Shown here piece by piece: positions 21,712 through 28,321 of a stretch of DNA of 31,030 nucleotides. The notes below the pieces were generated by a model. The model saw only the letters and a list, made by a program, of their open reading frames with translations. It did not search any database and had not been told where the DNA came from. The position numbers were made by a program, and so were the translations under genes. Positions within the stretch are counted from its first letter, which is position 1. Every line of letters starts with the position of its first letter. Source of the stretch: JBHGBB01 sp041946755 (GTDB lineage: Bacteria > UBP4 > UBA4092 > JAOAEQ01); contig JBHGBB010000018.1 of the NCBI GenBank assembly GCA_041946755.1, positions 1 through 31,030 on the forward strand. Reading direction: 5' to 3'.

Positions 21712-21984
21712 CTATTTAACCAAGTCGGTATGGTCAATAATACCAACAATTAGTTCGCGAATTGGTGCGCGTGGGAAACCAAAAACTTCGGTTGCAGTGC
21801 CGGGTCCAGCACTAACGATTACCGTATCACCATCACCGGCTCCGACATAATCGATCGCTATTGTACACCTTCCCGTCGGTTTATTTTCCGGGGTAATCGG
21901 CTGTACTAAGAGCATTTTCCGGTCGAGATATGCCGGATGTTTCAAGGTTGAAACTACTTTTCCAATTACTTTAGCAATATACAT
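21712..21984 (-). CDS. EutN/CcmL-type microcompartment vertex protein
   Basis: The 90-residue product matches the EutN/CcmL (BMC-P) family in length and in MYIAKVIGKVVSTLKHPAYL, KMLLVQPITPENKPTG, AIDYVGAGDGDTVIVSAGPG and the terminal IVGIIDHTDL. Such proteins form pentamers capping the vertices of bacterial microcompartments, which sequester aldehyde- or CO2-related chemistry. No BMC-H shell protein or signature enzyme lies in this window, so the rest of a shell must be elsewhere, or this copy acts alone. It is the first gene of the minus-strand run leading to mtnA, PNP and deoB, 100 nt before the histidine kinase. No Shine-Dalgarno is seen; an R6 inverted repeat ends 6 nt before the ATG. Confidence 0.9.
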   Translation of the reverse strand: MYIAKVIGKVVSTLKHPAYLDRKMLLVQPITPENKPTGRCTIAIDYVGAGDGDTVIVSAGPGTATEVFGFPRAPIRELIVGIIDHTDLVK

Positions 21985-21990
21985 AACGAT

Positions 21991-22035
21991 AGTCCGAAGT
22001 CTTAAGCTCCAAGTTCGAAAACTGAAATTCGGACT
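21991..22035. repeat. R6 (AGTCCGAAGTC-type) inverted repeat before the EutN gene
   Basis: AGTCCGAA (21991-21998) and TTCGGACT (22028-22035) are exact complements, with CTTAAGCTCCAAGTTCGAAA between. AGTCCGAAGTCTTAAG at 21991-22006 recurs with one mismatch at 24813-24828 inside the GT-C gene. The minus-strand EutN start codon is 6 nt away. Confidence 0.7.
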
Positions 22036-22063
22036 TTTATGTCCTTAGAATAATACAAAATAC

Positions 22064-22092
22064 TTTACAAATACTAGCAGATACTGTATATT
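22064..22092 (+). promoter_or_regulatory. Promoter for the response regulator gene
   Basis: TTTACA (22064-22069) and TATATT (22087-22092) are separated by exactly 17 nt, each matching five of six consensus bases. Transcription would begin near 22099, about 75 nt before ATG 22173. Confidence 0.55.
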
Positions 22093-22172
22093 ATACACTA
22101 TTATTATACATCAATAATTGCTATTTTCAGCTTATTGCAATAGCATCCTGGACTAAACCTAGTGGAGTGTCT

Positions 22173-23156
22173 ATGGCTGAAGAACGGATACTCATCGTTG
22201 ATGATGAACAAACGATAACCGAATTTATTGTTGATGCACTACAACCAAACGGATATAACCTTACTCCTACCGATACGGTTAAGTCGGCGATCGAAAAGCT
22301 CTGTGAAAAACCATATGCCCTGGTAATAACCGATATCAAATTTCCTGATGGGGATGGGATGGATATCGTTCGGCAGGCAAAAAAGCTTGACCCGGATATC
22401 GAAATAATCATTGTTACTGCCTATGCGACAGTCAATACCGCGGTAGATGCGATTTCGTTAGCAGTGTTTGATTATATCCAGAAGCCATTTCCGCTAGACC
22501 GGATTCAATTAGCGGTACGAAATGCGTTAACCAAACGTGCTTTAACCGTCAAAAATCAGCAATTGATACATGATTTGGAACAGCATCAGCTCGATTTAGA
22601 ACAGAAAATCGAACTGGCGATAAAAGAGCTGAAATCAGCAAATGAGAATTTAGCGAAATTAGCGATTACCGACGATTTAACCCAATTATATAATCATCGA
22701 TATTTGCAGGAACGATTGGATGAAGAGATAAAAAAAGCGATTCGGTATGACCAACCGTTATCGCTAATCATGATCGATTGCGACCAATTTAAAGATTATA
22801 ATGATACTTATGGCCATCAAAAAGGGGATACGCTCTTAAAGCAGATTTCGCAATTATTTGTGGAAAATGTACGGGAAGTAGATTTGGTTGCCCGGTATGG
22901 GGGAGATGAATTTGCTATTGTATTACCGCAGACGAATGGAACCGCAGCCGTGGTAGTTGCCGAGAAATTGCGCCATATTATCGATGCGACTCTTTTCCCA
23001 ACCGAACCGGGAGCGAAACCATTTAATCTGACGATTTGTGCCGGGGTAGCCAGTGTTCCGATCCATGCTAAAACCATGGATGAATTGAATAAACTTGCGG
23101 ATGCCGCGTTATATAAAGCGAAAAAAGAAGGGAAAAATCGGGTTTGTTTACCGTAG
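22173..23156 (+). CDS. Response regulator with diguanylate cyclase (GGDEF) output
   Basis: The product of about 327 residues begins with a receiver domain (residues 1-120): acidic pocket D10-D11, phospho-acceptor Asp54 in VITDIKFPDG, and the Lys of YIQKPF. A coiled linker (about 125-165) leads to a GGDEF domain with ITDDLTQLYNHRYLQERLDE, MIDCDQFKDYNDTYGHQKGD and the intact active site RYGGDEF (G243-F247). REVD at 234-237 is a proper I-site, so product inhibition is likely. This is the PleD/WspR type of design: phosphorylation would promote dimers that make cyclic di-GMP from GTP. I start at ATG 22173 behind GGAG; a GTG two codons upstream is possible. It is divergent from the operon holding the orphan histidine kinase, its probable partner. 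Confidence 0.93.
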   Translation: MAEERILIVDDEQTITEFIVDALQPNGYNLTPTDTVKSAIEKLCEKPYALVITDIKFPDGDGMDIVRQAKKLDPDIEIIIVTAYATVNTAVDAISLAVFDYIQKPFPLDRIQLAVRNALTKRALTVKNQQLIHDLEQHQLDLEQKIELAIKELKSANENLAKLAITDDLTQLYNHRYLQERLDEEIKKAIRYDQPLSLIMIDCDQFKDYNDTYGHQKGDTLLKQISQLFVENVREVDLVARYGGDEFAIVLPQTNGTAAVVVAEKLRHIIDATLFPTEPGAKPFNLTICAGVASVPIHAKTMDELNKLADAALYKAKKEGKNRVCLP

Positions 23157-23208
23157 CAGTTAATTACTTTAACTGGAAGTATTAGAATATACATTCCTAA
23201 ACATCGTT

Positions 23209-23760
23209 GTGTCTGCTTTAACTCCTAAAGAATACAATATTATTTATCTATTCTGTTCACCATATAAGAAATTTACCCATTTATCTCAGACACAGCAAAC
23301 CCAATTTATCCAGCAAGCAGTAGAAACCGGCAGACAGATTGCCGAAGCTATCCAACAAGAATATCAGAATACTCCATTAACCAAGCTTTTGAATCGATTG
23401 GATATTAGGATAGAATATGATCAACAGCATCGGCAGATAGGAAACATGGTTGTTCGGGCGAAATATACCGGGAATCCGCCGACGATTACTATTTATCGAA
23501 GAACCATTCAGTCTTTAGCAGACACAAATAAAGCTAAACTTAATATCGAAGATTTTGAAGAAATCGCGATAGCGCATGAACTATATCACCACCTCGCTGT
23601 AAGCGAAATGCCAAAAGCCAAATGCCAAATGCCAAATATTGAGTCAAGAAAAACAGCACCGGGATTATTTGATGAATTAGCGGCGCAGAGTTTTACCCAG
23701 CATTTCCTAAAATTGGATTTTATTCCGCTAACCCTAGATATGAGAATTGATTTTATTTAA
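23209..23760 (+). CDS. Putative zincin-like metallopeptidase
   Basis: The 183-residue product contains IAIAHELYHHLA with H123-E124-L-Y-H127, the HExxH zinc motif of zincins, at about two-thirds of its length. A later Glu in GLFDELAAQSF is a candidate third ligand. The N-terminal half is helical (QTQFIQQAVETGRQIAEAIQ), followed by beta-like text ending PPTITIYRR. No signal peptide or membrane segment is seen. I do not recognise a named family; it resembles small ImmA/IrrE- or SprT-like domains only in the zinc site. The start is uncertain: GTG 23209 has no ribosome site. Between the zinc helix and the candidate third ligand, residues from EMPKAKCQMPN are encoded by an R2 repeat (23606-23638), a probable in-frame insertion. 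Confidence 0.65.
   Translation: MSALTPKEYNIIYLFCSPYKKFTHLSQTQQTQFIQQAVETGRQIAEAIQQEYQNTPLTKLLNRLDIRIEYDQQHRQIGNMVVRAKYTGNPPTITIYRRTIQSLADTNKAKLNIEDFEEIAIAHELYHHLAVSEMPKAKCQMPNIESRKTAPGLFDELAAQSFTQHFLKLDFIPLTLDMRIDFI
23606..23638. repeat. R2 repeat inside the zincin gene
   Basis: AAATGCCAAAAGCCAAATGC then CAAATGCCAAAT. The CCAAATGCCAAAT phrase also forms the PNP gene end (minus strand, about 18600-18615). Here it is read as EMPKAKCQMPN in the loop after the HExxH helix. Confidence 0.75.
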
Positions 23761-23762
23761 CC

Positions 23763-23793
23763 ATTTAACTATTTAACTATTTAACTATTTAAC
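23763..23793. repeat. Short tandem repeat, 9-bp unit (R8)
   Basis: About three and a half copies of ATTTAACTA fill the gap between the zincin stop and the GT-C start at 23804. There are no spacers of CRISPR type. It leaves only a weak ribosome site (AAAGA) before the ATG. Confidence 0.85.
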
Positions 23794-23803
23794 AAAATAA
23801 AGA

Positions 23804-25270
23804 ATGTTAAAGCTAAAGCACATTTTAACCGGTATAGCTCTCGGTATCCTGATAATCTATTTCCTGTTTTTCCTCTATCATAGCATTATCTATATTATCT
23901 ACCCCTATGATTTGGATAATGAAGAAGGATTTATTCTAAACCAGACCTGTCTTCTAGCCCAGGGGCAAACGATTTATCCGGATTTGACTGATTATCCATA
24001 TACGGTAGGAAATTATCCGCCGGTATTCCAATTGCTCGGAGTACCGTTAACCTGGATTTTTGGGAATACTCATGCGGTAGGTAGAAGTATCTCGGTTGTT
24101 TCAACATTGCTGCTTGGTTTAATCATATTTCTAATAGTAAGAAGAATAACCGGGACTAATCTTCCGGCATTGATCGCCGCGCTATTTCCATTCAGTACCC
24201 ATTATTTTTATCGCTGGGCGGCATATAACCGGGTAGATATGCTGGCGCTATTATTGGCATTGCTCGGAATCTATTTGGTTATGAAATTAGAAGTCAGCAG
24301 TCAGATCCGCCTTAGGCGGACAGCAGTCAGAAAGATGCAGAAGTCTAGTTACCTATTGCTAATTGCCGCCTGCATACTATTTGTTCTGGCGTTTTATACT
24401 AAACAGAATATGGTAGCAGCACCGATCGCAGCAATTATATATCTGCTGATAAAGGATAGAAAGCTTGCCGGAATATTAATTCTAGGATATCTGGTTGGAT
24501 TAATAGCAGTATTCTTGATTGGCAATACGATTACCCACGGCCAGTTTTATCGGCATCTGGTAATCTATAATATGAATCCCTTTTCCTGGTATACCGTCTG
24601 GCTCTATGTCCGCAACCTACTTCGGTTCTACCCGATATTTATAATACTCGTTTTCATCGGTATATTTAGCAGAAGAACTAACTTCTTATTTACTCTCTAT
24701 TTCATCATTTCTGCTCTGGTAGCAATCAGTTGCGGGAAGTATGGATCGGCAGTGAACTATCTATTAGAATTAATGGTTGCCGGAAGCATCCTAATGGGTT
24801 TCGCTATTAAGCAGTCCGAAGTCCTAAGTCCGAAGGCTATAGTCAAAATGGTTTGTTTTACGTTGCTCATAATCCAGTTATTATGGATATATCATGTTCC
24901 CTATATACTCGAATATGGCGAAACGCCGACGCAGAAAGATGGATTTTATGCGCAGGAAACAGAACAATATCTCAAAGATACTCAAGGCTGGGTTTTATCA
25001 GACGATGCGGCGATGCTGGTACGGAACCATAAACCGGTATTATTCCAGCCGTTTATTATGAGCACCCTTGCCCGGCAGAAGGTATGGGATCAAACGCCGG
25101 TGGTTAACGATTTGAATCATAAGAAGTTTGAAGTATTAATTCTCTATTTCAATATCAACCGGAACCCGGATTTTGAACGGTATACCGACGAGATGATTGA
25201 TGCGATTCGAGCGAATTATCATATCGTTGATCATCTGGGAAAGTATTGGGTATATTCAAAGAACAGTTAA
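23804..25270 (+). CDS. GT-C fold membrane glycosyltransferase
   Basis: The 488-residue product is a polytopic membrane protein with about ten hydrophobic segments. Its first periplasmic loop carries acidic residues (YPYDLDNEEGFILNQ) just after helix 1, as in GT-C glycosyltransferases (ArnT/PMT-like), where such acids bind metal or act as base. YPPVFQLLGVPLTWIFG and NRVDMLALLLALLGIYL fit DUF2029/GT39-like enzymes that use polyprenyl-phosphate sugars. A soluble C-terminal part (about 390-488) follows the last helix. Two dispersed repeats are read in frame in loops between helices: an R5 palindrome giving SSQIRLRRTAVRK (about 24295-24330) and an R6 piece giving QSEVLSPK (24813-24835). Both avoid membrane segments. 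It is probably part of surface-glycan or protein glycosylation; the donor is unknown. Confidence 0.82.
   Translation: MLKLKHILTGIALGILIIYFLFFLYHSIIYIIYPYDLDNEEGFILNQTCLLAQGQTIYPDLTDYPYTVGNYPPVFQLLGVPLTWIFGNTHAVGRSISVVSTLLLGLIIFLIVRRITGTNLPALIAALFPFSTHYFYRWAAYNRVDMLALLLALLGIYLVMKLEVSSQIRLRRTAVRKMQKSSYLLLIAACILFVLAFYTKQNMVAAPIAAIIYLLIKDRKLAGILILGYLVGLIAVFLIGNTITHGQFYRHLVIYNMNPFSWYTVWLYVRNLLRFYPIFIILVFIGIFSRRTNFLFTLYFIISALVAISCGKYGSAVNYLLELMVAGSILMGFAIKQSEVLSPKAIVKMVCFTLLIIQLLWIYHVPYILEYGETPTQKDGFYAQETEQYLKDTQGWVLSDDAAMLVRNHKPVLFQPFIMSTLARQKVWDQTPVVNDLNHKKFEVLILYFNINRNPDFERYTDEMIDAIRANYHIVDHLGKYWVYSKNS
24295..24330. repeat. R5 palindrome flanked by 10-bp direct repeats, inside the GT-C gene
   Basis: CAGCAGTCAG occurs at 24295-24304 and again at 24321-24330. 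Between them is A plus TCCGCCTTAGGCGGA (24306-24320), the same 15-bp palindrome as at 18516-18530. The layout looks like a small insertion with a target-site duplication, although CAGCAGTCAG may itself be repetitive. Confidence 0.75.
24813..24835. repeat. R6 repeat inside the GT-C gene
   Basis: AGTCCGAAGTCCTAAGTCCG then AAG; its first 16 nt match the element before the EutN gene (21991-22006) with one difference. It is read in frame as QSEVLSPK in a loop between two hydrophobic segments. Confidence 0.7.
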
Positions 25271-25408
25271 AGATTAATAGTTAAATCATATTCACCGAGA
25301 TACTGAGAAAATTAACTAGTGAGAATGGTAGATATATCATAACGATAGTAAATTATAGTAATATATTTAGTTTATTATTAATAATTTTATCGAAATAAGG
25401 AATGGATT

Positions 25409-26182
25409 ATGGTAAAAAAGGTTGGAGTTATCGGCGGTGGCGTGGTTGGTAAGGCGATGCAGCCGCATTATCAGCAGTTAAAAATCTATGATAAATATCA
25501 TCCACAAGATAGTCTTACAGCGGTGCTGGATTGCGATTATATCTTTATTGCGGTACCGACACCATATCATAATGGATTCGATTTAACCGAAATGAATGAT
25601 GCGTTCAGTAACCTAGCAGGATTAAAAGATAAGGTTATTATTATTAAATCGACTGTTATCCCGGGGACTACCGATGCATATCAAGCCAAATATCCGCAGC
25701 ATAAAATCTTATTCAATCCGGAATTTTTGACTCAAGATACTGCGGTCGATGATTTCATTCATCCCGACCGCCAGATAGTTGGGTATACTGCTCAGAGCCA
25801 AGAGATAGCCGAAGAAGTATTAACCAGCCTACCTTCGGCACCGTACCAGAAAATCATGCCGGCTCCGGCAGCGGAAATGGTTAAATATATGTTCAATACC
25901 TTCTATGCGACCAAGGTAGTGTTTGCCAACCAATATTATGATTTATGCCAGAGTATCGGAATCGATTATGATGTGGTGAAAGAAGCGTTTCTGAGTGAAA
26001 AGAAGAATTTATTTAACCATTTCGCAATTTGGCATAAAGGGTATCGCGGATACAGCGGGAAATGCTTACCGAAAGATTTAGAGGCGATAGTCGAATTAGC
26101 GGAGAAGAATAACCTCGATTTAAAACTCCTTAAAACGGTACGTGAGATAAATGAGCAGCTGAAATTAGCTACCAAGAAATAA
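25409..26182 (+). CDS. Short UDP-glucose/GDP-mannose dehydrogenase-like protein
   Basis: The 257-residue product resembles UDP-glucose/GDP-mannose dehydrogenases. It has the NAD-binding start VGVIGGGVVGKAM, FIAVPTPY, KSTVIPGTTD and FNPEFLTQDTAVDDFIHPDR. The central helix region reads PAAEMVKYMFNTFYATKVVF, and GYSGKCLPKDL contains the catalytic-type Cys219. Full enzymes run about 400-450 residues with a C-terminal UDP-binding domain; this protein ends about 40 residues after the Cys, and its NAD domain is also trimmed. Nucleotide-sugar oxidation therefore cannot be assumed, though active-site residues persist. AAGG lies about 9 nt before ATG 25409. The L,D-transpeptidase gene follows after 7 nt, so the two are probably cotranscribed, pointing to an envelope role. 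Confidence 0.85.
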   Translation: MVKKVGVIGGGVVGKAMQPHYQQLKIYDKYHPQDSLTAVLDCDYIFIAVPTPYHNGFDLTEMNDAFSNLAGLKDKVIIIKSTVIPGTTDAYQAKYPQHKILFNPEFLTQDTAVDDFIHPDRQIVGYTAQSQEIAEEVLTSLPSAPYQKIMPAPAAEMVKYMFNTFYATKVVFANQYYDLCQSIGIDYDVVKEAFLSEKKNLFNHFAIWHKGYRGYSGKCLPKDLEAIVELAEKNNLDLKLLKTVREINEQLKLATKK

Positions 26183-26189
26183 CCGGAGT

Positions 26190-26714
26190 ATGAAGGTTAC
26201 CAAACGAGTTAAGTGGATTGGATTATTAGTTGTTGCAGGCTTAATCGTTCTATACTTTCTTTATCCCACCCCCCAATTACCGGCAGATGCAAAGATTGAC
26301 CGGATAGTCGTGATTAAAAGCAAACGGCTATTAATCGTATATTCAGGACCAAAAGAGCTAAAATCATATCGGATTTCTCTCGGCAGGCAGCCGGTAGGGA
26401 AAAAGCAGGTTGAAGGAGATAATAAGACTCCTGAAGGGATATATCTGATTATTTCCAAGAACCCGCATAGCCGATATTATAAAAGTTTCGGAATCTCGTA
26501 TCCCAACCAGGAAGATATCGATACGGCAAAACGGATAGGGAAAAGTCCTGGTAGCGCGATTCTGATTCATGGTGCGAAAACCGGGTTTGGTTTTCTCGGT
26601 AGATGGCTGCGGTTATTCGATTGGACCCAAGGGTGTATTGCGTTAACCAATAGCGAGATGGACGAATTATATAATCTTATCGATATTGGAACAACCGTAG
26701 AGATAAGACCTTAA
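26190..26714 (+). CDS. L,D-transpeptidase (YkuD family), membrane-anchored
   Basis: The 174-residue product has an N-terminal membrane anchor (residues about 8-26, VKWIGLLVVAGLIVLYFLYP) followed by a YkuD domain. RLLIVYSGPKELKSYRISLG and KTPEGIYLI open it. The active site has His127 in LIHGAKT and nucleophile Cys149 in DWTQGCIALTNSEMDEL, the TxGC form seen in the YafK/ErfK-like branch rather than SHGC. L,D-transpeptidases cross-link peptidoglycan stems or attach lipoproteins, outside the cytoplasmic membrane. It is close behind the dehydrogenase-like gene and convergent with the MFS gene 25 nt later. Target bond unknown. Confidence 0.92.
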   Translation: MKVTKRVKWIGLLVVAGLIVLYFLYPTPQLPADAKIDRIVVIKSKRLLIVYSGPKELKSYRISLGRQPVGKKQVEGDNKTPEGIYLIISKNPHSRYYKSFGISYPNQEDIDTAKRIGKSPGSAILIHGAKTGFGFLGRWLRLFDWTQGCIALTNSEMDELYNLIDIGTTVEIRP

Positions 26715-26739
26715 CAATATACTAAGGAAATGAATGCAG

Positions 26740-27996
26740 TTAGCTTTTTCGTTCCATGGTATGGATATCGAATCGGAGCTGGCGTAATTGTTTCGCTAGT
26801 CCGGCAGTTACGGCAACGATACCCAGGGTAATCACTCCCCCGACGGCTACGCATGGGATAGGACCAATCCAGGCGGCGCCCATCCCACTTTCAAATGCTC
26901 CCAGTTCATTCGACGCACAGATAAAAATCCAACTCGCGGCAGCGATCCGGCCGCGCATCGCATCAGGTGATAACAGTCTAACCATCGACCGTCGGATAAC
27001 GACATTCACTCCATCAAACACTCCACTGAAAAATAAGGCGATTAACGAGAGCACAAAACTCTTGGAGAACGCGAAGATAATCATACTAATGCCGAATCCG
27101 GTCATGGTTACCAAAAGATTCCTGCCGGCACGAGATATCGGCGGCCGCCGGGTTGCCATCAGGGTAATCAGCGCTGCCCCTAAAGAAGGTGCGGCGTTTA
27201 ATAATCCCAACTCTTTAACTCCGACATGGAGAATATCCTTGGCATATACCGGTAATAACATGATTGCACCCCCGAAAAAGACGGCAAATAAATCCAGCGC
27301 CATCGCAGTCCATAACGGCTGATTTTTGAATAGGAATTGCCACCCTTCCCAGATACTTTTGAATACCGATTCTTGTTTCTCGATTACCGGCATCGGTTTC
27401 GGAGGGATAGTAGCGGTAAAAATCCAGGATAGAATGAACCCGATGGTGATAAGGATATATGAACCAACCGCACCCCAGGCAGCGAATATGAATCCGATGA
27501 TAGCTGGCCCGATGACTGCACAACTGATTACGGTACTGCTAATCCAAGACGCGCCGTTGACGGTAAGATGTTTTGGGACCACCTGCGCTTCAAACGCGGT
27601 ATTAGCCGGATCAGCGAAACCGCGGGCGACTCCGGCGATAAAGATCATCGCATATAAACCAAACAGCGAAGTGAGATGCGCTTGCAGAGATAATACTGCC
27701 AGAATCATAGTTGAGAAACAAGATACTGCCCGGGTGATAAGAATAATCTTTCTCCGGTTGACATGGTCGGCGACATATCCTCCGAACGGAGCGATTCCGA
27801 TTGCCGGGATCGCTTCAATCAGTCCCAGCCATCCGAGCCATAAAGGGTTATTAGTGATTTGATATATTTGGAATCCGATAACCACAGCGAGGGCGCGACT
27901 GGCAAGAGTAAAGAAGCCGACTGACCCGAGATAGAGCCGGATATCGGATACTTTTAATGCATCGCGAAAATCAGGGGTACTAGATTGAGGTATCAT
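26740..27996 (-). CDS. MFS transporter
   Basis: The 418-residue product is a 12-helix major facilitator of the MFS_3/EntS-like branch. After a short cytosolic N-terminus (DFRDALKVSDIRLYLGSVGF) come helices 1-2 and the loop motif GGYVADHVNRRKIIL, the MFS A-motif. The second half repeats the pattern, with ATRRPPISRAGRNLLV and SMVRLLSPDAMRGRIAAASW. This branch includes exporters of siderophores and drugs; the substrate cannot be told. AAGGA lies about 5 nt before ATG 27996. It is alone on its strand, with repeat-rich DNA upstream. Confidence 0.9.
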   Translation of the reverse strand: MIPQSSTPDFRDALKVSDIRLYLGSVGFFTLASRALAVVIGFQIYQITNNPLWLGWLGLIEAIPAIGIAPFGGYVADHVNRRKIILITRAVSCFSTMILAVLSLQAHLTSLFGLYAMIFIAGVARGFADPANTAFEAQVVPKHLTVNGASWISSTVISCAVIGPAIIGFIFAAWGAVGSYILITIGFILSWIFTATIPPKPMPVIEKQESVFKSIWEGWQFLFKNQPLWTAMALDLFAVFFGGAIMLLPVYAKDILHVGVKELGLLNAAPSLGAALITLMATRRPPISRAGRNLLVTMTGFGISMIIFAFSKSFVLSLIALFFSGVFDGVNVVIRRSMVRLLSPDAMRGRIAAASWIFICASNELGAFESGMGAAWIGPIPCVAVGGVITLGIVAVTAGLAKQLRQLRFDIHTMERKS

Positions 27997-28082
27997 GCAA
28001 TCCTTGGTATCTTAAGGTGGGAGCCGAAATGGCTCAATTAGTAGTATCAATTATATCATGCACCGAATTTCGATGCCTAATG

Positions 28083-28132
28083 GTAGGGGCTGAATATTTT
28101 CAGCCTTAAGGTTCAAAATATTGAACCCCTAC
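28083..28132. repeat. R4-related double-hairpin (cruciform) repeat
   Basis: GTAGGGG (28083-28089) pairs with CCCCTAC (28126-28132). Inside lie two hairpins, GGCTGAA/TTCAGCC (28088-28105) and GGTTCAA/TTGAACC (28110-28127), giving a three-way junction. The GTAGGGGC head matches R4. A weaker relative (GGGAGCC...GGCTC) lies at about 28018-28036. No gene is seen between 27997 and 28208. Confidence 0.7.
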
Positions 28133-28208
28133 TTTTCGTTTTGTGGGGATATTTACGGTATGGGCTGAATATTATTAATCCATTTATAGATATTAAACAA
28201 TTTATATT

Positions 28209-28289
28209 TTAACCTTTAAGCTTTTCCCATATAGTTAGTATTATTACAACTACTAAAATAATAATCGTTAAAGGGAACCATTCATCCAT
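28209..28289 (-). CDS. 26-residue single-span membrane peptide
   Basis: GAGGA stands 7-8 nt before ATG 28289, opening a 26-codon frame ending in TAA. The product MDEWFPLTIIILVVVIILTI followed by WEKLKG has an acidic start, a 17-residue aliphatic helix bounded by Trp residues on both sides, and a basic end. That is the typical design of a genuine small membrane protein with its C-terminus inside. It lies 32 nt after the TPR gene on the same strand and is probably cotranscribed. Function unknown; similar short peptides often modulate a membrane partner. Confidence 0.6.
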   Translation of the reverse strand: MDEWFPLTIIILVVVIILTIWEKLKG

Positions 28290-28321
28290 AATATTTTCCT
28301 CTTTTCTTTTTAGTTAATGCT

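Noticed and set aside
23763..23793. Tandem repeat considered as a CRISPR array
   Set aside because: The unit is 9 bp with no spacers and no cas genes; it is a simple tandem repeat.
26756..27862. Two long plus-strand open frames opposite the MFS gene
   Set aside because: They are antisense to a clearly conserved MFS protein and show no domain.
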